A stretch of 64,000 bases of DNA from Pseudaeromonas paramecii (GTDB lineage Bacteria > Pseudomonadota > Gammaproteobacteria > Enterobacterales > Aeromonadaceae): contig NZ_BAABFC010000012.1 in the NCBI RefSeq assembly GCF_039540575.1, positions 62,001 to 126,000 on the forward strand, written 5' to 3'. The notes under the pieces were generated by a model. It searched no databases. It was not told where the DNA came from and saw nothing but the letters and a program-made list of their open reading frames with translations. The position numbers and the translations under genes are program-made. Every line of letters starts with the position of its first letter. The first letter of the stretch is position 1. Below are positions 57,197 through 64,000 of the stretch, piece by piece.

Positions 57197-57380
57197 ATAG
57201 CCTCCTGAGCAAACAACATGATGGAGAGCGATCTCCGTGAGTTCACATGAGGGATATAGGTCTGAGATTTATTGGAAGACGGCTGATTTGTATTCGTATT
57301 TTTTGGGTGTGTTTGTAGGAAACTTAGAGGGAAGAGATCTGTTCAGATTGGGAGGGTCTGTCAGCGGTAGTAGTGACAAA

Positions 57381-57401
57381 AACGTAGGTTAAAACGTGGT
57401 T
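57381..57401 (+). repeat. Degenerate copy of the left-end tandem repeat
   Basis: AACGTAGGTT followed by AAAACGTGGTT corresponds to the two direct AAGCGTAGGTT copies at 31312-31334, with a lost G in the first and a lost A plus G-to-A change in the second. It has the same orientation and lies inside the attR core candidate, as expected for integrase arm-type sites. Confidence 0.55.
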
Positions 57402-57429
57402 TTCTGGTTTTAAGTTAAAAAATAAATAG

Positions 57430-57441
57430 ATAAATCAATTG
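57430..57441 (+). other. Candidate attR core of the genomic island
   Basis: ATAAATCAATTG matches 31232-31243 exactly and in the same orientation. Excision between the two would remove about 26.2 kb and put pncC next to mutS, the order expected in related genomes without the island. The exact crossover is inferred. Confidence 0.5.
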
Positions 57442-57546
57442 TTAGTCACCAATGCATCATGGGGGTATGCTGAGCCTTGGCTTGCGGGTCAAAGTTGGCA
57501 GATTGCATAATGGCTTGGCTTTTTGGTTGAACGGGCGGACAAAGAA

Positions 57547-58044
57547 ATGAAACAGCCTATCGAGGAGTTGGCAGTGCGTCTGGGGCAGGCCCTCAAGGGG
57601 CGCGGCTGGATGGCGAGCACGGCGGAGTCCTGCACGGGCGGAGGTGTAGCATACGCCATCACAGAAGTATCAGGAAGTTCCGCCTGGTTTGATCGCAGCT
57701 TCATCACCTACAGCAATGAGGCCAAACAGCAGATGCTGGGGGTGAGCGCCACCACCCTGGCCCAGCACGGTGCCGTGAGTGGCGCTGTGGTGGCCGAGAT
57801 GGTGGCGGGTGCCTTGGCCCATTCCCTCGCTCAGGTGGCGGTGGCCATCAGCGGCATCGCCGGTCCTGACGGCGGCACGCCGGATAAGCCGGTGGGGACC
57901 GTCTGGATTGGCTGGGGCCTTACCGCGGGCCAGGTGCAAACTCACTGCCACCACTTTGCCGGTGATCGCCAAGCGGTGCGGCAACAGGCCATAGCAGCGG
58001 CGCTGTTGCACCTGTGTGAGGCGCTAGACACTATTTCTACTTGA
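57547..58044 (+). CDS. pncC: Nicotinamide-nucleotide amidase PncC (CinA C-terminal domain)
   Basis: PncC deamidates NMN to nicotinate mononucleotide in the pyridine-nucleotide cycle. The ATG at 57547 gives 165 residues, the length of E. coli PncC; a TTG at 57523 would add 8. Signatures are TAESCTGGGVAYAITEVSGS, FITYSNEAKQQMLGV and ISGIAGPDGGTPDKPVGTVW. Its stop codon overlaps the -35 element of recA, in the conserved pncC-recA-recX order. Confidence 0.95.
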   Translation: MKQPIEELAVRLGQALKGRGWMASTAESCTGGGVAYAITEVSGSSAWFDRSFITYSNEAKQQMLGVSATTLAQHGAVSGAVVAEMVAGALAHSLAQVAVAISGIAGPDGGTPDKPVGTVWIGWGLTAGQVQTHCHHFAGDRQAVRQQAIAAALLHLCEALDTIST

Positions 58045-58068
58045 TACTGTACGAATGAACAGTATACT
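58041..58068 (+). promoter_or_regulatory. recA promoter with embedded LexA box
   Basis: TTGATA (58041-58046) and TATACT (58063-58068) are 16 bases apart. The spacer is filled by a perfect CTGT-N8-ACAG SOS box at 58047-58062. The layout is the same as the E. coli recA promoter, so LexA repression and SOS induction are expected. Confidence 0.93.
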
Positions 58069-58113
58069 CAACAGCACACCTAATGACTGAATTCCTGCGT
58101 ACTGGAGTCCCCT

Positions 58114-59187
58114 ATGGATCAAAACAAACAGAAAGCCTTGGCCGCCGCCTTGGGTCAGATCGAAAAGCAATTCGGCAAGGGCTCCATCATGCGGTTAGGC
58201 GATACCCAGGCGCTGGATGTTGAGACCGTCTCCACCGGATCCTTGTCGCTGGATATCGCGCTAGGCATCGGCGGCCTGCCGTTTGGTCGGATCGTGGAAA
58301 TCTTCGGACCCGAATCCTCCGGTAAAACCACCTTGACCCTGGAGGTCATCGCCCAGGCGCAAAAAGCAGGCAAGACCTGTGCCTTCATCGATGCCGAACA
58401 TGCCCTGGATCCCATCTATGCCGCCAAGCTGGGGGTCAAGGTGGATGATCTGCTGGTCTCCCAGCCGGATACCGGGGAACAGGCCCTGGAGATCTGCGAC
58501 ATGCTGGTACGCTCCAATGCCGTGGACGTCATCATAGTCGACTCGGTGGCGGCGCTGACCCCCAAGGCGGAAATCGAGGGCGAGATGGGCGACTCCCACG
58601 TGGGCCTGCAGGCGCGGCTGATGTCCCAGGCGCTGCGTAAGCTCACCGGTAACATCAAGGGGGCCAACTGTCTGGTGGTGTTCATCAACCAGATCCGCAT
58701 GAAGATCGGTGTCATGTTCGGCAACCCGGAAACCACCACAGGCGGTAACGCCCTCAAGTTCTACGCCTCTGTGCGTCTGGATATCCGCCGTACCGGTGCC
58801 ATCAAGGAAGGGGATGAGATCGTCGGTAACGAAACCCGGGTCAAGGTAGTCAAGAACAAGGTGGCGCCGCCCTTCAAGCAGGCCGAATTTCAGATCCTCT
58901 ACGGTGCCGGCATCTCCAAGGAAAGCGAACTGGTGGATCTGGGGGTCAAGTGCAAGCTCATCGACAAGGCGGGGGCCTGGTACAGCTATCAGGGCGATAA
59001 GATTGGTCAGGGCAAGGCCAACGTCATGAAATACCTGCAGGAAAATCTACCGGTGGCCGAGGCCATCGAGCGCCAGCTGCGGGAGCTGCTGTTGACCAAT
59101 CAGGAATCCGGTAATGCGGTGACGGCAGGCGAACAGGCTGACGCCGAGCTGGATGATGAAGCCAGCTTCGCCGACAACGAGTTCTAA
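58114..59187 (+). CDS. recA: Recombinase RecA
   Basis: RecA is the strand-exchange recombinase and SOS co-protease. The 357-residue protein has Walker A GPESSGKTTLTLE at about residues 67-79. Walker B VDVIIVDSVAAL, loop L1 EGEMGDSHVGLQARLMSQAL, loop L2 near FINQIRMKIGVMFGNPETTT, and an acidic C-terminal tail (DAELDDEASFADNEF) follow. recX begins 16 bases after the stop, so read-through transcription is likely. Confidence 0.99.
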   Translation: MDQNKQKALAAALGQIEKQFGKGSIMRLGDTQALDVETVSTGSLSLDIALGIGGLPFGRIVEIFGPESSGKTTLTLEVIAQAQKAGKTCAFIDAEHALDPIYAAKLGVKVDDLLVSQPDTGEQALEICDMLVRSNAVDVIIVDSVAALTPKAEIEGEMGDSHVGLQARLMSQALRKLTGNIKGANCLVVFINQIRMKIGVMFGNPETTTGGNALKFYASVRLDIRRTGAIKEGDEIVGNETRVKVVKNKVAPPFKQAEFQILYGAGISKESELVDLGVKCKLIDKAGAWYSYQGDKIGQGKANVMKYLQENLPVAEAIERQLRELLLTNQESGNAVTAGEQADAELDDEASFADNEF

Positions 59188-59203
59188 CACCTGACGGAGC
59201 CGG

Positions 59204-59671
59204 ATGGTGGACGTGCAAGAGAGCCCTTTCAAACTGGCGTTGCGCCGGGTGATGGGGCGGTTGGCCCGGCGGGATCATTCAGAGCAGGAGCTGCGCCAGC
59301 TGCTGAGCGACCTGCCCGCGTCTGTGGTGGAGGGGGTCCTGCAGCACTGTCGCGAACATGGCTGGCTGGATGAGCGCCGGTTGCTTGAGCAGGCGGTGCA
59401 CAGCCGGGCGGCTCGGGGGCAAGGGCCACGTAAGATTGCCTTTGAACTGGCTCAGCGCGGCTTGGTCGGTGACCAGGTGCGTGAACAGCTTAGCGCTGAG
59501 GGCTATGACTGGTTTGAGCTGGCCGCTCAGCTGGCGCAGCGGCGCCAGGGGGCCGCGCCGCTGGATCTGGCGGCTCGCCGGCGCCTGATGGGCTTCTTGC
59601 AGCGTCGCGGCTTCAATCAGGATCAGATCCACTACGCCCTCTCCACCTTATCTAAACCAGGCTCCCCTTAG
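59204..59671 (+). CDS. recX: RecA regulator RecX
   Basis: RecX caps RecA filaments and limits recombinase activity. The 155-residue protein is built of three-helix repeats with the family features RRDHSEQELRQLL, LLEQAVHSRAARGQGPRKIA and FLQRRGFNQDQI near the C-terminus. It lies in the recA operon. Its stop codon is inside the loop of the terminator. Confidence 0.93.
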   Translation: MVDVQESPFKLALRRVMGRLARRDHSEQELRQLLSDLPASVVEGVLQHCREHGWLDERRLLEQAVHSRAARGQGPRKIAFELAQRGLVGDQVREQLSAEGYDWFELAAQLAQRRQGAAPLDLAARRRLMGFLQRRGFNQDQIHYALSTLSKPGSP

Positions 59672-59689
59672 TGGGAGCCTTGGCTTTTT
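59659..59689 (+). terminator. Terminator overlapping the recX stop
   Basis: The stem AGGCTCCC/GGGAGCCT has loop CTTAGT, which contains the recX stop codon. TGGCTTTTT follows. Confidence 0.75.
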
Positions 59690-59787
59690 CTGTCTCCGCA
59701 TGAGCGGTCGGTTTTACTTTGACCGGGATAACTTTTAAATTATGCCGGTTAAGCATCCAACCCCATTTCGAACCAAGCAGGTTATTC

Positions 59788-62412
59788 ATGTACATGTCCA
59801 CATCAGAGATACGCACGGCGTTTCTCGAGTATTTCCGCTCTCAAGGCCACCAGGTGGTGTCCTCCAGCTCCCTGGTTCCCCATAACGATCCCACGCTGCT
59901 GTTCACCAATGCCGGTATGAACCAGTTCAAGGATGTGTTCCTGGGCAGTGATACCCGTAACTACAGCCGCGCCACCACGGCCCAGCGCTGCGTGCGGGCC
60001 GGCGGTAAGCACAATGACCTGGATAATGTGGGCTACACGGCCCGCCACCATACCTTCTTCGAAATGCTGGGGAACTTCAGCTTTGGCGATTACTTCAAGC
60101 AGGATGCCATCCGCTTTGCTTGGGGCTTTCTGACCGAGGTGCTGCAGCTGCCGAAAGACAAGCTGCTGGTCACTGTCTATCAAACCGATGATGAGGCCTA
60201 CGACATCTGGGCCAAGGAGATGGGCATCCCGGCCGAGCGCATCATCCGCATCGGCGATAACAAGGGGGCTCCCTATGCCTCCGACAACTTCTGGCAGATG
60301 GGGGATACGGGTCCTTGTGGTCCCTGCACCGAAATTTTCTACGACCACGGTGATCAGATCTGGGGTGGCCCTCCTGGCTCTGCTGAAGAAGATGGCGATC
60401 GCTTCATCGAGATCTGGAACGTGGTGTTCATGCAGTTCAACCGTCAGGCGGATGGCACCCTGGAGCCCTTGCCCAAGCCGTCGGTAGATACCGGCATGGG
60501 GATTGAGCGGATTGCCGCCATCATGCAAGGCGTGCACTCCAACTACGAGATCGATATCTTCCAGCGCCTGATCAAGGTGGTGGCCGAGATCACGGGTACC
60601 CAGGATCTGGAGAACAAGTCCCTGCGGGTCATCGCCGACCACATCCGTTCCTGCTCCTTCCTGATCGCCGACGGTGTCATGCCGTCCAACGAAGGCCGTG
60701 GCTACGTGCTGCGCCGCATCATCCGCCGCGCCGCCCGTCATGGTCGGCTGCTGGGGGCAAAGGAGTCCTTCTTCTTCCGATTGGTGGGTACCCTGGCCGA
60801 GCTGATGGGGGATGCCTATCCGGAACTCAAGAGCCAGCAGCCGGTGGTGGAGCGGGTGCTCAAGCAGGAAGAGGAACAGTTCAGCCGCACCCTGGACCGT
60901 GGCCTGGCGTTGCTGGAAGAGGCCCTGCAAAGTCTTGGTGATAGCAAGCAGATCCCTGGCGAGTTGGTGTTCAAACTGTACGATACCTATGGCTTCCCCG
61001 CGGATCTGACCGCGGATGTGGTACGGGATCGCGGTTATGACATCGACGAGGCGGGTTTCGAGCGAGAGATGGAGAAGCAGCGGGAACGCGCCAAGGGCGC
61101 ATCCGCCTTCACCGTGGATTACAACAAGCAGCTGAAGATCGACCACAGCAGTGAGTTTGTCGGTTACGACCAGCTGCAGGGCGAGAGCCAGATCACCGCC
61201 ATCTATGTGGGGGATCAGGCCGTTTCCGAACTCAAGGCCGGTGATGAAGCCATGATAGTGCTGGCGACCACCCCCTTCTATGCCGAGTCCGGCGGCCAGG
61301 TGGGCGATGCGGGTCTGTTGCAGCATGGCGATAGTCTGTTTGCCGTTTGCGATACCCAAAAGCTCGGCGGTGCCGTGGTGCACAAGGGCTATGTGGAAGT
61401 GGGTCAGTTTGCCGTGGGTCAGTCAGTGCTGGCCAGCGTGGACGGTGAGCGCCGCCTGGCGACGGCGGCCCATCACTCCGTCACTCACCTACTGCATGCC
61501 GCCTTGCGGCAGACGCTGGGCGAACACGTGACTCAGAAGGGGTCACAAGTGGGGCCTGATCGGCTGCGCTTTGACTTCTCCCACTTCGAACCCATGACCA
61601 ATGGCACCATCCGACGCGTGGAAGAGCTGGTGAACGCCCAGATCCGTGCCAACGCGCCGGTACAAACCCAACTCATGGCGCTGGACGATGCCAAGCAGGT
61701 GGGGGCCATGGCGCTGTTTGGTGAGAAGTACGAGGACGAAGTTCGGGTGGTTAACATGGGCGAGTTCTCCACCGAGCTGTGTGGTGGGACCCATGCCCAG
61801 CGTACCGGTGACATCGGCTTCTTCAAGATCATCTCTGAAAGCGGGGTGGCGGCGGGCATCCGTCGGATTGAGGCCGTGGCCGGTCAGGCGGCCATTGAAT
61901 ATATGCATCAGCTGGGCGAGCAGATCGATGCCGCTGCCGAGTTGGTGAAGGGCGATCAGTTCTCTATCGCCACCCGGGTGCGTCAGTTTATGGAGCGGAC
62001 CCGTCTGCTGGAGCGTGAGCTGGAGGCGGCCAAGAGCAAGCTGGCTGCCCAGGCGGGTGCCGGTCTGCTGGGACAGGTCATGTCCATCAACGGCCAGAAG
62101 GTGCTGGTGGCGGAGCTGGACGGCATCGACGCTAAGTCTTTGCGCACGACCCTGGACGATCTTAAAAACCGCCTGCAATCCGGCGTCCTGCTGCTGGCGA
62201 CCGTCAGTGACGGCAAGGTCAGCCTGATTGCTGGTGTGACGGCCGATTTGACCGGCAAGGTCAAGGCGGGTGAGCTGGTGAACCTGGTGGCTTCCCAAGT
62301 GGGTGGCAAGGGCGGTGGCCGCCCTGACATGGCCCAGGCGGGGGGTACCCAACCCGAGGCGCTGCCGGCGGCCCTGGCCAGCGTACAACCCTGGCTGGAA
62401 GAACGTCTGTAA
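59788..62412 (+). CDS. alaS: Alanyl-tRNA synthetase
   Basis: AlaRS charges tRNA-Ala and edits Ser/Gly mischarging. The ATG at 59788, with AGG 6 bases upstream, gives 874 residues (E. coli 876). The catalytic domain has SSSLVPHNDPTLLFTNAGMN and QRCVRAGGKHNDLDNVGYTA, and GMGIERIAAIMQG (motif 3). The editing domain has HSVTHLLHAAL and CGGTHAQRTGDIG (the His and Cys zinc site). The C-terminal C-Ala domain ends GGRPDMAQAGGTQP. Confidence 0.98.
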   Translation: MYMSTSEIRTAFLEYFRSQGHQVVSSSSLVPHNDPTLLFTNAGMNQFKDVFLGSDTRNYSRATTAQRCVRAGGKHNDLDNVGYTARHHTFFEMLGNFSFGDYFKQDAIRFAWGFLTEVLQLPKDKLLVTVYQTDDEAYDIWAKEMGIPAERIIRIGDNKGAPYASDNFWQMGDTGPCGPCTEIFYDHGDQIWGGPPGSAEEDGDRFIEIWNVVFMQFNRQADGTLEPLPKPSVDTGMGIERIAAIMQGVHSNYEIDIFQRLIKVVAEITGTQDLENKSLRVIADHIRSCSFLIADGVMPSNEGRGYVLRRIIRRAARHGRLLGAKESFFFRLVGTLAELMGDAYPELKSQQPVVERVLKQEEEQFSRTLDRGLALLEEALQSLGDSKQIPGELVFKLYDTYGFPADLTADVVRDRGYDIDEAGFEREMEKQRERAKGASAFTVDYNKQLKIDHSSEFVGYDQLQGESQITAIYVGDQAVSELKAGDEAMIVLATTPFYAESGGQVGDAGLLQHGDSLFAVCDTQKLGGAVVHKGYVEVGQFAVGQSVLASVDGERRLATAAHHSVTHLLHAALRQTLGEHVTQKGSQVGPDRLRFDFSHFEPMTNGTIRRVEELVNAQIRANAPVQTQLMALDDAKQVGAMALFGEKYEDEVRVVNMGEFSTELCGGTHAQRTGDIGFFKIISESGVAAGIRRIEAVAGQAAIEYMHQLGEQIDAAAELVKGDQFSIATRVRQFMERTRLLERELEAAKSKLAAQAGAGLLGQVMSINGQKVLVAELDGIDAKSLRTTLDDLKNRLQSGVLLLATVSDGKVSLIAGVTADLTGKVKAGELVNLVASQVGGKGGGRPDMAQAGGTQPEALPAALASVQPWLEERL

Positions 62413-62432
62413 ACACGGCGGAAGGAGAGTCC

Positions 62433-63677
62433 ATGGCCCTGCTGGTACTGAAATTTGGTGGCACCTCGGTAGGCAGTCTCGAGCGAATCGAGGCGGTGGC
62501 GCGACGGGTGTGTACCTTGCAGCAGATGGGGCATCGGTTGGTGGTAGTGGTCTCGGCCATGTCGGGCGAGACCAACCGCTTGCTGGGGCTGGCGCGAGGG
62601 CTGGATCTGGATGCCTCGCCCGAAGAGATGGATGTCCTGCTGGCCACCGGTGAGCAGGTTACCATTGGTCTGCTGGCCATCGCCCTGCGTAAGCTGGGCT
62701 GCGCTGCGCGCTCCTTCACCGGTGAGCAGGCCGGGATCCACACAGATGCCAGTCACGCCAAGGCACGGATCCTGACCATTGATGAGCAGCCGCTGCAACA
62801 GTGCCTGGCGACCGGCCAGGTGGCTGTGGTGGCCGGATTTCAGGGGCGCGGCCCGGATGGCCGCATCACCACCCTGGGCCGTGGGGGCTCGGATACCACG
62901 GCGGTGGCACTGGCGGCCGCCCTTAAGGCCGACGAGTGCCAGATCTTCACCGATGTGGATGGCGTCTACACCACGGATCCCCGCATCGAGCCCAAGGCGC
63001 GCCGCCTGCCTCGTATCACCTTCGAGGAGATGCTGGAGCTGGCCAGCCTGGGAGCCAAGGTATTGCAGATCCGCTCGGTGGAATTTGCCGGTAAATATCG
63101 GGTGCCCTTGCGGGTGTTGTCGAGCTTCGATGAGGGTGAGGGCACCCTGATCACCTATGGAGAACCAAGCATGGAATCACCCCTCGTCTCTGGTATCGCC
63201 TTCAGCCGCCAGGAGGCCAGCCTCACCATATTGGGTGTGCCGGACAAACCTAGCGTGGCGGCGCAGATCCTGGGCCCCATCAGCGATGCCAATATCGATG
63301 TCGACATGATAGTGCAGAACACCCTGGGCGATGGGACGGCGGACTTTACCTTCACCGTTAACCGGGAAGAGTTTCGCCGTGCCCGTACCCTGCTGGAGCA
63401 GGTGGCCGATGAGCTGGGGGCCGATTGTGTGCAAACCAACGAGACCATGGCCAAGGTGTCCATCGTGGGCCTGGGGATGTGGAATCATCCCGGAGTGGCG
63501 CGGACCATGTTCGAGTGTCTGGGCCGGGAGGGGATCAACATGCAGCTGATTGCCACCTCGGAGATTAAGATTTCCGTGGCCATCGATGAGAAGTACCTGG
63601 AGCTGGCGGTGCGCGCCCTGCATGATGCCTTTGGGCTGGCGCAAGGCGCCGATGTCTCTGGGATGAACAATAATTAA
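62433..63677 (+). CDS. lysC: Aspartate kinase
   Basis: Aspartate kinase phosphorylates L-aspartate, the entry step to lysine, threonine, methionine and diaminopimelate. The 414 residues fit the single-domain enzyme (not a ThrA/MetL fusion). The N-terminal KFGGTSVGSLERIEAVARRV, FTGEQAGIHTD, GRGGSDTTAVALAAAL and FTDVDGVYTTDPR mark the kinase domain. Two C-terminal ACT domains (SLTILGVPDKPSVAAQILGP and KVSIVGLGMWNHPGVARTMF) predict feedback control by lysine and/or threonine. It lies between alaS and csrA, as in Pseudomonas and Aeromonas. Confidence 0.96.
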   Translation: MALLVLKFGGTSVGSLERIEAVARRVCTLQQMGHRLVVVVSAMSGETNRLLGLARGLDLDASPEEMDVLLATGEQVTIGLLAIALRKLGCAARSFTGEQAGIHTDASHAKARILTIDEQPLQQCLATGQVAVVAGFQGRGPDGRITTLGRGGSDTTAVALAAALKADECQIFTDVDGVYTTDPRIEPKARRLPRITFEEMLELASLGAKVLQIRSVEFAGKYRVPLRVLSSFDEGEGTLITYGEPSMESPLVSGIAFSRQEASLTILGVPDKPSVAAQILGPISDANIDVDMIVQNTLGDGTADFTFTVNREEFRRARTLLEQVADELGADCVQTNETMAKVSIVGLGMWNHPGVARTMFECLGREGINMQLIATSEIKISVAIDEKYLELAVRALHDAFGLAQGADVSGMNNN

Positions 63678-63761
63678 CAAGCAGGTTCTTATATTTTTCC
63701 TGCATTTAGTCGATAATGACGGTTCAATTTGTCTGAATGGTCAGAACAAAGGAGTGAGCGA

Positions 63762-63959
63762 ATGCTTATTTTGACTCGCCGGGTGGGTGAAACCCTGATG
63801 ATCGGTGACGAAGTGACGGTGACTGTCCTGGGTGTGAAGGGCAATCAGGTGCGGATCGGTGTGAATGCTCCCAAGGAAGTATCGGTACACCGGGAAGAGA
63901 TCTATATGCGCATCCAAGCCGAAAAAGGCGACGAGTTGCCGCAAGGCGAACAGTATTGA
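63762..63959 (+). CDS. csrA: Carbon storage regulator CsrA
   Basis: CsrA is an RNA-binding dimer that represses or stabilises mRNAs at GGA motifs and is titrated by Csr small RNAs, which BarA/UvrY induce. The ATG at 63762 with AAAGGAG 8 bases upstream gives 65 residues. MLILTRRVGETLMIGDEVTV and the RNA-contact strand QVRIGVNAPKEVSVHREEIY are essentially invariant. The tail (QAEKGDELPQGEQY) is slightly longer than in E. coli (61 residues). A terminator follows. Confidence 0.98.
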   Translation: MLILTRRVGETLMIGDEVTVTVLGVKGNQVRIGVNAPKEVSVHREEIYMRIQAEKGDELPQGEQY

Positions 63960-63960
63960 G

Positions 63961-63992
63961 AAAGGGCGACGTTATGTCGCCTTTTTGTTTTT
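63961..63992 (+). terminator. Terminator after csrA
   Basis: GGCGAC (63965-63970) pairs with GTCGCC (63976-63981) around GTTAT, extended by A-T pairs, and is followed by TTTTTGTTTTTT. Confidence 0.85.
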
Positions 63993-64000
63993 TAGCGCAC

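Larger units (their letters stand above)
57197..57546. other. Right island end and pncC upstream region
   Basis: The 350-base gap has no gene. It holds the degenerate CGTAGG repeats (57381-57401), the attR core candidate (57430-57441), and then about 105 bases of probable core DNA before the pncC start. Base composition is AT-rich around the repeats. Confidence 0.6.

Noticed and set aside
63686..63717. Promoter for csrA (TTCTTA ... GATAAT)
   Set aside because: The spacer is 20 bases and the -35 is poor; too weak to list as a feature.

Overview
The window is a chromosomal segment of a gammaproteobacterium. Gene content, gene order and protein sequence point to the Aeromonadales (Aeromonas, Oceanimonas or Zobellella type); this is judged from the sequence alone. 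The core is GC-rich, while parts of the interior island are clearly AT-richer.

Left core (1-31205). The window opens with the 5' part of nadB, divergent from the sigma-E operon rpoE-rseA-rseB-rseC, which starts at a recognisable sigma-E promoter. Then come lepA-lepB-rnc-era-recO-pdxJ (mostly overlapping genes, closed by a terminator), an M28 peptidase lipoprotein, a small lipoprotein, and barA divergent from rlmD-relA. These are followed by mazG, pyrG, eno, the tightly packed string ftsB-ispD-ispF-truD-surE-pcm-yqaA-nlpD-rpoS, and convergent mutS. Together they cover envelope stress, ribosome and RNA maturation, the stringent response, isoprenoid synthesis, the general stress sigma factor and mismatch repair.

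Genomic island (about 31232-57441). It lies between mutS and pncC-recA. A tyrosine integrase sits at the mutS end. Short matching sequences at both ends look like attL and attR. The left arm holds a protein of unknown function with a ribbon-helix-helix-like tail, an AlpA-like excision regulator, an inovirus Gp2/YagK-type protein behind an 8-bp tandem repeat, and a CoiA-like protein. The centre (37093-47114) is a six-gene co-directional defence operon: BrxR/CapW-like WYL regulator, SNF2 helicase, AAA ATPase, DUF4276 (probably Toprim-like) protein, type III Mod methyltransferase and type III Res nuclease. It has a strong inverted repeat at its promoter and four coupled start/stop junctions. Two convergent GGDEF proteins follow. 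The right arm has a truncated XRE regulator, RadC/JAB, DUF2787-like and DUF1232 proteins, small exported and membrane proteins, an intact XRE regulator with its own direct-repeat operator, and an SXT-like block (RDF-like, YqaJ recombinase, DUF932).

Right core (57547-64000). pncC, recA with a LexA box inside its promoter, recX, alaS, lysC and csrA, in an order familiar from gammaproteobacteria.

The main candidate for an undescribed system is the BrxR-controlled composite of a type III restriction-modification pair with an SNF2 helicase and an ATPase/Toprim-like pair. Second is the placement of the island about 27 bases upstream of the mutS start codon, where integration and excision could change mismatch-repair expression.
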